64,000 bases of DNA, taken from Streptococcus suis S735. Lineage in GTDB: Bacteria; Bacillota; Bacilli; Lactobacillales; Streptococcaceae. The notes beneath the pieces are model-generated. The model did not search any database. It was not told the DNA's origin and saw nothing but the letters and a program-made list of their open reading frames with translations. Within the stretch, counting starts at the first letter, position 1. Every line of letters starts with the position of its first letter. The stretch is taken from NCBI RefSeq assembly GCF_000294495.1, contig NC_018526.1, positions 806,001 to 870,000 on the forward strand, given 5' to 3'. This document shows, one piece after another, positions 44,459 through 53,248 of the stretch. The position numbers and the translations under genes are program-made.

Positions 44459-45625
44459 TTATTTTGTTAGACCAATATAAGCAATCATTTCATCTAACTC
44501 TTTCTTGCTTTCCGTTACAAGAAGATAGGCATCATTTCCCTGAAGTTCCGCAAAGGCATCTGGCATCCGTTTGACTGTCTTAATCTTACCAGCGAATGTC
44601 TGATGGATATCATCTGCTGAGTGAACATATTCGGTCGTATCACGGCGGGTTGCTACCAAGCAGTATTGTGGTTCAAATCTACGTTCCTCAACTGTACCAC
44701 CTGTTGCGACATTGGCATAATCACGGAAAAGATCAATGGAATGAGCGTAGTTATAGGCTTCAACTGTGAAACCGCCTGCCATACGGTTATTGTATTCAAT
44801 GGCAATGTAGTCGTCCCCATCCTTGAAAAATTCAATATGGAAAAAACGCTCTCTCATACCAAAGGCCTTGATAATAGCTCTGCCATACTCAACCAGTTTA
44901 AAATCTAATTCTTTTTCGATAAAGTAGGCATTGTCCTTCTTGGTTTGCATCAATTCAAATGGAGTATGAACATAAGTCAAGCCTGTTTCAAAGACAACAT
45001 TGCCTTCGTAGTCCAACAAACCATCATAAGTAGTGATAATACTTGAATTGACAAATTTTTCGAGGAAATAAATAGTTGCTCCATCCCATGTCTCCACAAA
45101 CCGATCAAAATCTTCTTTATTTTCGATTTTGAAGGCACCTGATGCTCCAACACCGTTGTCTGGTTTAGCAATCATTGGAAAACCAACATTCTTCAAAGCT
45201 CTGCCAAAATCACGTTCCGATTTAACAACCACACCTGGAACAACTGGAACACCTGCTTTTTTGAAATATTTTTTCATTTCAGACTTAAATTTGGTCTTTT
45301 TCAGGTGTTTAGGCTTAGCACCAAAAATGTTGAATTGTTCACGGAGGGCTGCATCGTTTTCAAGCCAATATTCATTGTGGGATTCTACACGGTCAATTGG
45401 ACCATGCTTGTAAATAAGAAAGGCTGCTGCACGCTTGACTTCATCCAAGTTTTCAAGATTCTCAACACGGAAGTATTCTGTTAAGGCATTACGAAGTTCT
45501 TCAGGCAATTGATCGTAAGGTTCTTGCCCGATACCTAGAACCGTAACGCCTTCTTTTTTTGCCAATTCAATGGTAAATGGTTGGAAATTTTCTGGATAAA
45601 AAGGTGAAATAACGAGATAATTCAT
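44459..45625 (-). CDS. ATP-grasp domain carboxylate-amine ligase
   Basis: This 388-residue protein has an N-terminal Rossmann-like pre-ATP-grasp domain (MNYLVISPFYPENFQPF) and an ATP-grasp core with KPDNGVGASGAFKI and metal-binding FHIEFF and AIEYNNRMAGG. ATP-grasp ligases join a carboxylate to an amine or thiol through an acyl-phosphate. The substrates are unknown. Two serine esterases precede it in the same direction at spacings of 17 and 30 bases, so the three genes probably act in one pathway. Confidence 0.82.
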   Translation of the reverse strand: MNYLVISPFYPENFQPFTIELAKKEGVTVLGIGQEPYDQLPEELRNALTEYFRVENLENLDEVKRAAAFLIYKHGPIDRVESHNEYWLENDAALREQFNIFGAKPKHLKKTKFKSEMKKYFKKAGVPVVPGVVVKSERDFGRALKNVGFPMIAKPDNGVGASGAFKIENKEDFDRFVETWDGATIYFLEKFVNSSIITTYDGLLDYEGNVVFETGLTYVHTPFELMQTKKDNAYFIEKELDFKLVEYGRAIIKAFGMRERFFHIEFFKDGDDYIAIEYNNRMAGGFTVEAYNYAHSIDLFRDYANVATGGTVEERRFEPQYCLVATRRDTTEYVHSADDIHQTFAGKIKTVKRMPDAFAELQGNDAYLLVTESKKELDEMIAYIGLTK

Positions 45626-45642
45626 AGGTAGTCCTTTCTAGC

Positions 45643-46389
45643 TTATAGTCCGATAGAATGAAGGAAGAATGGCATTTGCTTTCTCCACCACACCCAGTCG
45701 TGGGCCACATCTGTTCCCCAAGTATCAAACCAAGCTGGGATACTCTTCTCTTCAAATGCACGTTTGAGGTTATAGAATGAGTCCAAACCGTCTTGCTCCC
45801 AATCGCCCAAACCTGTACAGACGATAATATCAGCCTGACGGTATTTATCAATAAACCAGCCGTCGTTTTGGTTCCAAATGTAATCTGATGGTGAGTTCTG
45901 ATAAACAACATCATCATTGCCATAATCTTGATTGTTGTTGAAGAAACGAGCATCATAGACACCTGAAAGGGCGATAACTTTCGTGAAAACATCTGGATGT
46001 TGCAGGAAGAAATTGAGCGCGTGATAAGCTCCCATAGAACAACCAGTTGTCATCATCCCATCAAACCAACCAGTTTTATGTTTGATAAAGGGAATCGCTT
46101 CTTCAATCACATAACGCTCATAGGCACGGTGAGCCTCTGCCTTGTCATGGATGGATTTCCAGTCTGCCAACCAGCTTTCACTATCGTAGCTAGTTAGAGT
46201 AAAAAATTGGACCTGACCAGCTTCAATAGAGCCACGACAAGCTTCAATCATACCAAAATCAGCATATTCATTGTAAGAACCACCTGATGAAGCAAATACG
46301 ACAACAGGAATCCCTACGTGACCATAACGATTTAGATTCATTTCTCGGCCAAGATTTCCAGACCAATGACTTAAAAATTCAACGTGCAT
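45643..46389 (-). CDS. Esterase-family alpha/beta hydrolase
   Basis: This 248-residue protein resembles the putative esterase family (esterase D/Fes type). The nucleophile elbow is TGCSMGAYHA, with Ser near residue 117, and a catalytic histidine is likely in DVAHDWVWW near the C-terminus. No signal peptide is visible, so it should be cytoplasmic. Together with the ATP-grasp ligase and a second esterase it may make and hydrolyse an ester or peptide conjugate; this is inference. Confidence 0.8.
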   Translation of the reverse strand: MHVEFLSHWSGNLGREMNLNRYGHVGIPVVVFASSGGSYNEYADFGMIEACRGSIEAGQVQFFTLTSYDSESWLADWKSIHDKAEAHRAYERYVIEEAIPFIKHKTGWFDGMMTTGCSMGAYHALNFFLQHPDVFTKVIALSGVYDARFFNNNQDYGNDDVVYQNSPSDYIWNQNDGWFIDKYRQADIIVCTGLGDWEQDGLDSFYNLKRAFEEKSIPAWFDTWGTDVAHDWVWWRKQMPFFLHSIGL

Positions 46390-46419
46390 AGTAAAGCCTC
46401 CTATTTGTATATTTTTGTT

Positions 46420-47247
46420 TTATGACCAATGTTCGCTTAGGAATCGTAGGCAAGCTGGCAAATAGAGCGCCCAAGCCTCTTCATTATGGACCGCACCTGA
46501 AACGACTTCCAAGGCGATATTGTCCAAATCCACTCCGCCAGCGATCAATTGACGATAGTAAGTCAATGAAGAATTGATATAGGCCTGCTTGATATTTCCT
46601 GCCATCAATGTTTTATCTGTATCATCTGCTTCTTCTGTCCCAACGTAGATGTAGACTCGTTGCTCTGAGTCTAATTGTTGACGTTCAATATAACGGTCGA
46701 AAGCATCTTGATGAAGCCAGTTGGCAGATGAAAATACTCCTAGACAGCCAATCTGGTTCTGATAAGCCAATCCCATAAACTGGGTGATATTGCCTCCCAA
46801 GGATGAGCCAATCATTGCAGTGTGAACTTTATCAGATTTTGTCCGGTATTCTTGATCAATAAATGGTTTGACGACATCCATCACAAATTCAGCATACAAG
46901 GTTCCCTTACCACCGAACTGCACCCCAGGAATCCCCATCTCACTAAACTTCCAAGCAGCGTATTCATGCATGCGATCAGCACCATCGTTATCAATAGCCA
47001 CTACGATCATTTTTGCAATGTCTGGATTACGCTTAATAGTTGGGATGACTTTCCATGAATGACCTGAAAAAGCTTCCTTACTGTAGAGTACATTTTGCCC
47101 ATCGTGGAAATAAACAACGGGATAGGTCTCTTCTGTATTTTCAGCATATCCTTTCGGCAATAAAACACGGACTCGACGTTTTCTTTCTGTAAATGGTACA
47201 TCTAATTCATGAGTTCTCATGTCCAAATAAAAGTAAGACTTATTCAT
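46420..47247 (-). CDS. Esterase-family alpha/beta hydrolase
   Basis: This 275-residue protein is a second esterase of the same broad family, with YPVVYFHDGQNVLYSK near the N-terminus. The nucleophile motif is MIGSSLGGNITQ and a histidine lies in SGAVHNEEAW. It resembles enterochelin esterase-like hydrolases. It is the first gene of the three-gene unit with the smaller esterase and the ATP-grasp enzyme. AGGAAGAG precedes the ATG. Confidence 0.8.
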   Translation of the reverse strand: MNKSYFYLDMRTHELDVPFTERKRRVRVLLPKGYAENTEETYPVVYFHDGQNVLYSKEAFSGHSWKVIPTIKRNPDIAKMIVVAIDNDGADRMHEYAAWKFSEMGIPGVQFGGKGTLYAEFVMDVVKPFIDQEYRTKSDKVHTAMIGSSLGGNITQFMGLAYQNQIGCLGVFSSANWLHQDAFDRYIERQQLDSEQRVYIYVGTEEADDTDKTLMAGNIKQAYINSSLTYYRQLIAGGVDLDNIALEVVSGAVHNEEAWALYLPACLRFLSEHWS

Positions 47248-47360
47248 ATCTATCTCTTCCTTACGTATTTTAAGTATTATATCATAGTTTTTCTGGAATA
47301 TTCAGAAAATTTAGTTATTTATTTGCAATTTTCGGATTTTCCGAACATAGTTAGTCAATG

Positions 47361-48365
47361 TCACAGAATTTTCTCATACATTTGGCGGTAATAATCTAAT
47401 TCTTTTTCTTCTTTTTGGGTGATGCTTTCAAAAATATCTAGCAAAATGGTACCTTTATCACGTTTCCAGGTTGCCACAAATCGCCCTTTATAAAATACAA
47501 CAGGTTTGACAATACCCGTCAACGTATAAATGTTACGGATGTATTTTGGATCGAAAAATGGGTTGTTTTTCTTTTCATAGCCCAAAAGTAATTGATCAAA
47601 CCCAGCAACGAAAAGACACTGAGGTAAATCTGCCTCATCAAGCACCCCAAGGTAAAACCGCTCCTCTCCAGCTACTTGAATTGTTTTTAAATCTAATTGA
47701 GCCATCCACTCTAGAATGGTTGACTTATTTTCTTTGAAATAATAACGAGCATCTGCTAGACTGACTGGCCCAAAGCCTGAAAAATACCGACGTGCTATTT
47801 CCAGCTCAGCTTTTTCCCGAGAAAGTGGCTGAAAGTCTGTCAGACGATGAAAACGCTTGGCACCGTACTCTTGGTAGACTTCCCCACGCTCGACCATGTA
47901 GCGAAAGAGACCGCCCCAGGCATTAAAGACCAGCTTCTCCTCTTTCTGTGTCATCTTTTCCTCTCGGCAAAGGACCTTGAGATCCTCACGGGTCATAGGA
48001 CCTTGTTCAAGGGCTTCTAAAATCAGATGGTGATATTTCTGCTTGGTCTGAGGACTAAAACCGTCCCGTCCTTCTGTCTTGAGGTAATCGGTGCTGACCA
48101 GCCGCCCCTCATGGATATAGAGAGGAATTTCCGACTCGAGATAGGCATGAACCGTTCGCCGAATGGACCACTGACGAGTCAGTTCCTCCTGCCAGCTACC
48201 CTCATGAAAATCCTCCGCTGTCATACGGTTACGAAATCCGACATGAACATAGGGCTGAAACTGAGCCTGCAAACCATTGAGATTTTGGCAGATTTGTTGA
48301 ACAGACTGGGGGTTCAACAGACCTTGTTTCTGCAGAATAATTCCCTTCCAAGTATTGTGGTGCAT
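47361..48365 (-). CDS. AlkZ-like winged-helix DNA glycosylase family protein
   Basis: This 334-residue protein belongs to the winged-helix HTH_42/AlkZ family. AlkZ-type enzymes unhook interstrand crosslinks or excise damaged bases through a QxQ motif. The segment NGLQAQFQPYVHVGFRNR contains QAQ in the right place. The start at 48365 (MHHNTWKGIIL) was chosen because GGAGGAGA precedes it. An upstream in-frame ATG lies in leader DNA. The substrate here is unknown. Confidence 0.8.
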   Translation of the reverse strand: MHHNTWKGIILQKQGLLNPQSVQQICQNLNGLQAQFQPYVHVGFRNRMTAEDFHEGSWQEELTRQWSIRRTVHAYLESEIPLYIHEGRLVSTDYLKTEGRDGFSPQTKQKYHHLILEALEQGPMTREDLKVLCREEKMTQKEEKLVFNAWGGLFRYMVERGEVYQEYGAKRFHRLTDFQPLSREKAELEIARRYFSGFGPVSLADARYYFKENKSTILEWMAQLDLKTIQVAGEERFYLGVLDEADLPQCLFVAGFDQLLLGYEKKNNPFFDPKYIRNIYTLTGIVKPVVFYKGRFVATWKRDKGTILLDIFESITQKEEKELDYYRQMYEKIL

Positions 48366-48429
48366 CGTATTTCTCCTCCGCTTTCTAATCCCAGTATAAC
48401 ACAAAAGACACCCGAAGGTGTCCTGTACA

Positions 48430-49266
48430 TTATGCTTTCACAATGGGAATCCAGAGTTCCATTTGGTAGTCTGGGGAACTCATGTCTCCTTCAAAATAGT
48501 ACTCAAAATCTGGTGCACCTGAATGGCGATAGCCGTGTTCAGGAAAAAAAGTTTCTAGCGCATAACGCCATCCTGCATGAATAGATTGAGGAACAGGGCC
48601 TGTTAGGGTAAAAATAGCATAGTCAGCTTCGTGAACATCAAGAAGTTCTAAGCCTAACTTAGTCGCTTTTTCACTATCTGTGACATCATAAGCAGCCATA
48701 TAATTAATCGTCTCGTCCGCTTGAGCTAATGTACAAACTCCAAAGGACTGCCCACTTCCTAGAGCAGCTAACTCTTCATAAGTATGGTTCTTGAACAAGT
48801 CTTCCCATACCTGCGGACACACTTCGTTACTGATTGCTGTGCGAAGAAGTCCAGCAACTGTAAAACCAGCCTTCTTTTCAATACGAACATCCATTTCTTT
48901 ACCTCCTTGGATGGTTAATGATAGTTGCAAGGGTAAGAGGACCTTAAAAGGCAACCCCTTACGCACTTGACTAGGAGAAATCTGATGAAATTGTTTGAAG
49001 GCAAAGGCAAAAGAATCCGAAGATTCATACCCATATTTAAGGGCTATATCTATAATCTTTGCCTGTCCTTCACGAATGTCCATAGCAGCTCGCGTCAACT
49101 TTCGTAACCGAACGTATTCTGACAAGGACATATCTGTCAGAATCGAAAAGAGACGACTAAACATGGGAACGGAATATCCTGATATGCGCAAAAATTCCCG
49201 TTCATCGATTTCGCTTTCTAAAACGGACTCTAGGTAACGTACGGTTGCATTGAACTCTTTTATCAT
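48430..49266 (-). CDS. AraC-family regulator with GyrI-like effector domain
   Basis: This 278-residue regulator has an N-terminal AraC DNA-binding domain with two HTH motifs (YSVPMFSRLFSILTDMSLSEYVR and ALKYGYESSDSFAFAFKQFHQISPSQVRKG). A C-terminal GyrI-like ligand-binding domain from about residue 125 ends YQMELWIPIVKA. Such regulators bind amphipathic drugs and often control efflux. ATG 49266 is preferred to the TTG at 49269. It is probably in the same transcription direction as the AlkZ-like gene, with a short gap. Confidence 0.85.
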   Translation of the reverse strand: MIKEFNATVRYLESVLESEIDEREFLRISGYSVPMFSRLFSILTDMSLSEYVRLRKLTRAAMDIREGQAKIIDIALKYGYESSDSFAFAFKQFHQISPSQVRKGLPFKVLLPLQLSLTIQGGKEMDVRIEKKAGFTVAGLLRTAISNEVCPQVWEDLFKNHTYEELAALGSGQSFGVCTLAQADETINYMAAYDVTDSEKATKLGLELLDVHEADYAIFTLTGPVPQSIHAGWRYALETFFPEHGYRHSGAPDFEYYFEGDMSSPDYQMELWIPIVKA

Positions 49267-49342
49267 CAACTTCCCCTTTCCCTATCAGTTTACCATCTAC
49301 CATCCAAGTTTTCCCGATACTTTTCGTCGGAAAACTATCGGC

Positions 49343-50677
49343 TTAAACCGTCAAAAACTCTTCCAAGTCCTTGAGGGAACGCTCTGCTATTGCCTCATAA
49401 CGCTCCTTCTTATCGCGGATACGCGGTCCGTCCAGCTCCTTGATGATACCAAAGTTGACATTCATAGGCTGGAAGTGCTTGCTTTCGGTGTGGGTGATGT
49501 AAAATGGCAGAGCTCCGATGGCTGTGGTCTGTGGGAAGATGACTGGCTCTTCGCCATGGAAACGGCGAACAGCATTGATACCGGCTACTAAGCCAGAGGC
49601 GGCAGACTCGACATAGCCTTCTACTCCTGTCATTTGACCTGCAAAGAACAAATTTGGATTTTTCTTGGTCGCAAAGGTCTGTTCCAATAAGTTTGGCGAA
49701 TCCATGTAGGAATTGCGGTGCATAACGCCGTAGCGGACAAACTCAGCATTTTCGAGTCCTGGAATCATCTGGAAGATCCGCTTCTGCTCGCCCCACTTAA
49801 GGTGAGTCTGGAAGCCAACAATATTGTAAAGGCTACCTGCTGCGTTATCCTGACGGAGCTGGACAACTGCGTAAGGTGTCTTGTATTCGCCATCACGTGG
49901 TCCCTTGTAATCTTCTGGATATTCCAGACCAACTGGCTTCATTGGGCCATAGAGCATGGTTTTGATACCACGTTTGGCCATGACTTCAATGGGCATACAG
50001 CCTTCAAAGTATTTTTCTTTTTCAAAGGAGTTAAGCGGTGCTTCCTCGGCTGAAATCAAGGCCTCATAGAAAGCGTTGAACTGCTCCTTGTTCATAGGGG
50101 CATTGAGATAGGCAGCCTCTCCCTTGTCGTAACGAGACTTAAGATAAACCAAGTCCATGTTAATGGTCGAGCTGTCGACAATCGGTGCTGCCGCATCGTA
50201 GAAGTAAAAACCGTCACCACCATTAAGCGCGTGAATCTTCTCCGCCAAGGCGTCAGACGTCAAAGGCCCCGTCGCAATGACTGTAATAGCATCTTCAGGA
50301 ATTTCGGTAATCTCACCACGGATGACCTCAATCAGCGGGTGATTGTGAATCTCATCAGTAACCGCTTGAGAGAAATTCTCACGATCCATGGCCATGGCAC
50401 CTCCAGCAGGAACACGGTGAGCCTCTCCAGCACGCATGATAATGGAATCCAAACGACGCATCTCTTCCTTAAGAAGGCCGACAGCGTTGGTCAAACTATC
50501 ACCACGGAATGAATTGGAACAAACCAACTCCGCAAACTTGTCCGTCTTGTGCTGAGGAGTCGGCTTGACACCACGCATCTCGTAGAGTTTGACAGGAATG
50601 CCACGTTTGGCAATCTGATAAGCAGCTTCTGAGCCAGCCAAGCCAGCTCCTATAACATTAATGTGGGTTTGAGACAT
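49343..50677 (-). CDS. trmFO: Methylenetetrahydrofolate-tRNA-(uracil-5)-methyltransferase TrmFO
   Basis: TrmFO makes 5-methyluridine at position 54 of tRNA, taking the methyl group from methylenetetrahydrofolate with FAD as reductant. The 444-residue protein starts with the FAD motif [14 protein letters not shown] and has the conserved LVCSNSFRG and [20 protein letters not shown]. Length and motifs fit well. AGAGG lies ten bases before the ATG, slightly distant. Confidence 0.95.
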   Translation of the reverse strand: MSQTHINVIGAGLAGSEAAYQIAKRGIPVKLYEMRGVKPTPQHKTDKFAELVCSNSFRGDSLTNAVGLLKEEMRRLDSIIMRAGEAHRVPAGGAMAMDRENFSQAVTDEIHNHPLIEVIRGEITEIPEDAITVIATGPLTSDALAEKIHALNGGDGFYFYDAAAPIVDSSTINMDLVYLKSRYDKGEAAYLNAPMNKEQFNAFYEALISAEEAPLNSFEKEKYFEGCMPIEVMAKRGIKTMLYGPMKPVGLEYPEDYKGPRDGEYKTPYAVVQLRQDNAAGSLYNIVGFQTHLKWGEQKRIFQMIPGLENAEFVRYGVMHRNSYMDSPNLLEQTFATKKNPNLFFAGQMTGVEGYVESAASGLVAGINAVRRFHGEEPVIFPQTTAIGALPFYITHTESKHFQPMNVNFGIIKELDGPRIRDKKERYEAIAERSLKDLEEFLTV

Positions 50678-50828
50678 GAAACTAATACCTCTAGCCAGAA
50701 TATCTGACTACTGTTTGGGAATACCCAAAAACAGAACCTTTCTAAATTTTATACCTATCTAGTATACCAGAAAATGGCTAGAAAGGACAAAACTACCTTC
50801 ATTGAAATGAAAGTAGTTTCACCTTTTT

Positions 50829-50846
50829 ACATAATATATTTTATGT
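50829..50846. repeat. Recurring palindrome, copy 4 (ACATAA-N6-TTATGT)
   Basis: A perfect inverted repeat lies 27 bases downstream of the HAD gene stop. Confidence 0.65.
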
Positions 50847-50872
50847 ATATCCTTTACTGTTCTATCGCTTAT

Positions 50873-51622
50873 TTACAATAGCTCCGCTATATCTCCAACA
50901 ACCTCAAAATTCCAACCAAGTCTCCTATAAGAGTCGATTTCTTCCTGACTATACGGGAAAGTATTCAGCAAAATGGAATCCATTCCCAATTCATGAGCAA
51001 TAGCTATATCGGATGTCAAATCATTACCAACCATAACCGTTTCCTCAACATCAAGATTATTTTCCTCTAAAACCAGTTGAAGAAATGCTGGTTCAGGCTT
51101 CTTCATCTTAAAGTCAGAAGAGATATAAATTTTTTCCATCAAATCAGCACAACCTGTCTGTTCAATTTCTGCCTGAGTAAAAATTCGTTGAGCATTGGAG
51201 AGAATAAATAATCGCACTTCTCTGTCCTTTAATGTCTGTAGACTAGTTAGGGTATTTTCATAAGCCTCTAACTTTTCACGTGAAAGCACGCGGAAAATCG
51301 TGGCTACTACTTGTCCAAAAGTCTCTAAATCAGTCGGCTTATTGGTACTTTGGTTTTCATTTGGTGCATCCGTTAATAGACGAATGAAGATTGTTTCTAA
51401 ATCAATTTCGACATACTGATAACTCACTGTTTCCGCGAGAGAGCTCTCTGCCTCTTCTACAAAACGATGATAGGCATTTTTCAACTGGCGCGGTCGATAG
51501 GAACAACCAAAAGCATTGTAAATCTGTGTTAGCTGATTCCAGACCTCTAGTTTATTCTCATCTGTACGAATATCAACCAATGTACCATAAAAATCGAAGA
51601 TATAGTTTTTGTAACTTTTCAT
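50873..51622 (-). CDS. HAD-superfamily hydrolase (YjjG/2-haloacid-dehalogenase-like)
   Basis: This 249-residue protein has a HAD core with motif I FDFYGTLVD, motif II LFILSNAQ, a Lys in KKPEPAF and motif IV VGNDLTSDI, plus a helical cap. Relatives such as YjjG hydrolyse nucleotide monophosphates and similar metabolites. The specific substrate is unknown. GGAGAAA precedes the ATG. It is separate from trmFO and from rplL. Confidence 0.85.
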   Translation of the reverse strand: MKSYKNYIFDFYGTLVDIRTDENKLEVWNQLTQIYNAFGCSYRPRQLKNAYHRFVEEAESSLAETVSYQYVEIDLETIFIRLLTDAPNENQSTNKPTDLETFGQVVATIFRVLSREKLEAYENTLTSLQTLKDREVRLFILSNAQRIFTQAEIEQTGCADLMEKIYISSDFKMKKPEPAFLQLVLEENNLDVEETVMVGNDLTSDIAIAHELGMDSILLNTFPYSQEEIDSYRRLGWNFEVVGDIAELL

Positions 51623-51694
51623 GTCTTTCTCCTAATCTTTAGACATCATTTTTTATATTATACCCCACAACGAAAACGTTTGCAACAATAGAAC

Positions 51695-51728
51695 GAAAAA
51701 ACCTACCACATTAAGTGATAGGTTTTTA
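51695..51728 (-). terminator. Terminator after rplL
   Basis: AAAACCTATCAC and its near complement form a long stem around TTAA on the minus strand, with a T run. Confidence 0.85.
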
Positions 51729-51746
51729 TTTTGATTGGAAACTCTA

Positions 51747-52112
51747 TTATTTAAGAGTAACTGAAGCGCCTGCTTCTTCCAATTTAGCTTTGATTTCTTC
51801 AGCTTCTGCAGTTGCAACGCCTTCTTTAACCATAGCTGGTGCACCGTCAACAAGCTCTTTAGCTTCTTTAAGACCAAGACCAGTGATTTCACGTACAACT
51901 TTGATAACGCCAACTTTTTTGTCGCCAGCAGATGTCAATTCAACGTCGAATGAATCTTTAGCTTCTTCAGCAGCACCACCAGCTGCAGCAACAGCTACAG
52001 GAGCAGCCGCAGTTACACCAAATTCTTCTTCGATAGCTTTAACAAGGTCGTTAAGCTCAAGGATAGTAGCTTCTTTAATTTCAGCAATAATGTTTTCAAT
52101 GTTCAATGCCAT
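51747..52112 (-). CDS. rplL: 50S ribosomal protein L7/L12
   Basis: This 121-residue L7/L12 forms the flexible stalk of the large ribosomal subunit that recruits translational GTPases. It has the N-terminal dimerisation domain ([31 protein letters not shown], described by position 1-31), an alanine-rich hinge, and the C-terminal domain with [30 protein letters not shown] precedes the ATG. It follows rplJ in the standard order. Confidence 0.97.
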   Translation of the reverse strand: MALNIENIIAEIKEATILELNDLVKAIEEEFGVTAAAPVAVAAAGGAAEEAKDSFDVELTSAGDKKVGVIKVVREITGLGLKEAKELVDGAPAMVKEGVATAEAEEIKAKLEEAGASVTLK

Positions 52113-52177
52113 TGTGATTTTCCTCCAATTTAGGTTTTTAAATAGTTTGTAGCACTAAGCAGCTACGCTCTGACGCA

Positions 52178-52672
52178 TTAAGCAGCGTCTTCTTTTTCTG
52201 CAACAGCTTTGACAGCGTATGCAACGTTGCGAACTGGCGCTTGAAGTACAGAAAGCAACATAGAAAGCATGCCTTCTCGGTTTGGCAATGTAGCAAGTGC
52301 TTCGATTTCTTCTTTAGAAGAAACTTTACCTTCTACAGCACCACCTTTGATTTCAAGAGCATCAGCAGTTTTCGCGAAATCGTAAATTGTTTTAGCTGGA
52401 GCAACTGCATCGTTTGAGAATGCAACTGCAGATGGACCTACAAACAATTCTGCAAGACCTTCAAGACCAGCTTGCTCAGCAGCACGACGCAAGATTGAGT
52501 TTTTGATAACTTTGTACTCAACTTCTGCACCACGCAAGTTACGACGAAGAACTGTATCTTGTTCTACTGTCAAACCACGAGCGTCTACAACAACGATAGA
52601 TGTTGCAGCTTTCATTTGCTCAGCAACGGCATTTACTAATTCCGCTTTTTTAGCGATAATAGCTTCACTCAT
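52178..52672 (-). CDS. rplJ: 50S ribosomal protein L10
   Basis: L10 anchors L7/L12 dimers to 23S rRNA and represses its own operon by binding the mRNA leader. The protein is taken as 164 residues from ATG 52672 ([15 protein letters not shown]), which has GGAGG before it; upstream in-frame codons lie within the leader. Motifs [12 protein letters not shown] and [12 protein letters not shown] fit. The C-terminal helix ends [12 protein letters not shown]. Confidence 0.97.
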   Translation of the reverse strand: MSEAIIAKKAELVNAVAEQMKAATSIVVVDARGLTVEQDTVLRRNLRGAEVEYKVIKNSILRRAAEQAGLEGLAELFVGPSAVAFSNDAVAPAKTIYDFAKTADALEIKGGAVEGKVSSKEEIEALATLPNREGMLSMLLSVLQAPVRNVAYAVKAVAEKEDAA

Positions 52673-52831
52673 TTTTTTACCTCCGTTTTTATTTTGGGCT
52701 AGGCACAAAAAAATCGCACCTAAACCTAGACACGAAAGTACAAATACGTTTATCTCAATAATCGTTTTGTGCCTCGGTAGGATGTTTATGAGTCCAGCTC
52801 CCCTACTGTCTTAGGTCAGTTTTTTCAAACC
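52673..52831 (-). promoter_or_regulatory. L10 leader (ribosomal protein autoregulatory RNA)
   Basis: The leader from about 52831 to rplJ includes CATCCTACCGAGGCACAAAA and AGGTTTAGGTGCG on the minus strand, typical of Firmicutes L10 leaders, followed by a T-rich stretch near GATTTTTTT. L10-L12 is expected to bind it and reduce rplJL expression. Confidence 0.8.
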
Positions 52832-52837
52832 TCAATT

Positions 52838-52866
52838 ATCATAACACAGTATTTTCAATAATGCAA
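52838..52866 (-). promoter_or_regulatory. rplJL promoter
   Basis: On the minus strand TTGCAT (52866-52861) and TATGAT (52843-52838) are separated by 17 bases, with an extended TGT before the -10. Confidence 0.65.
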
Positions 52867-53206
52867 GACTTTTCTCCTATTTTTTTAATTTTTTAAACAA
52901 TTTTTCAAACTGGTATTGCCGTTTAGTTCGTTTTAGTTGTAGAGGTCAGACTTGGAATGTGAAACACGAATTGCTGTGATTTGCTTCGCAAATCTTATCT
53001 CCAACCTTTTTACCTCGATTTTTTCATTTCTAAGCTCAGGCTGAAACAGTTCACTGAACAGTTTCACTCCACTGGCCTGTTAAACCCAATCAACCACTGC
53101 ACTGAGAAGTGACTTTGGACTTTTTGACCAGCCTCATTTAAAGTTGAAAATAAGGAAACGAAGTTTCCTCGCTTGTCGAAGTAAGCTAAGATAAACTAAC
53201 ATGACT
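52867..53206. other. Non-coding, apparently decayed repetitive DNA
   Basis: No convincing ORF or RNA is visible between the rplJL promoter and the topA terminator. Short inverted and direct repeats (for example AACAGTT twice near 53048) and phrases such as GAGGCTGGTCAAAAAGTCC on the minus strand suggest a degraded dispersed repeat. This is a weak inference. Confidence 0.4.
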
Positions 53207-53244
53207 ATAAAAAACAACTGCCATTCCCTTGAGAATAGCAGTTT
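53207..53244 (-). terminator. Terminator after topA
   Basis: AAACTGCTATTC and GAATGGCAGTT form a hairpin on the minus strand, followed by TGTTTTTTAT. Confidence 0.85.
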
Positions 53245-53248
53245 AATC

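Noticed and set aside
48027-48584. Plus-strand ORF of 185 codons across the AlkZ-like and AraC genes
   Set aside because: It overlaps two conserved minus-strand genes, with no ribosome binding site or recognisable motif.
52867-53206. Possible small gene or RNA between rplJ and topA
   Set aside because: No ORF with a start signal, no promoter-terminator pair and no stable structure beyond short repeats could be supported.
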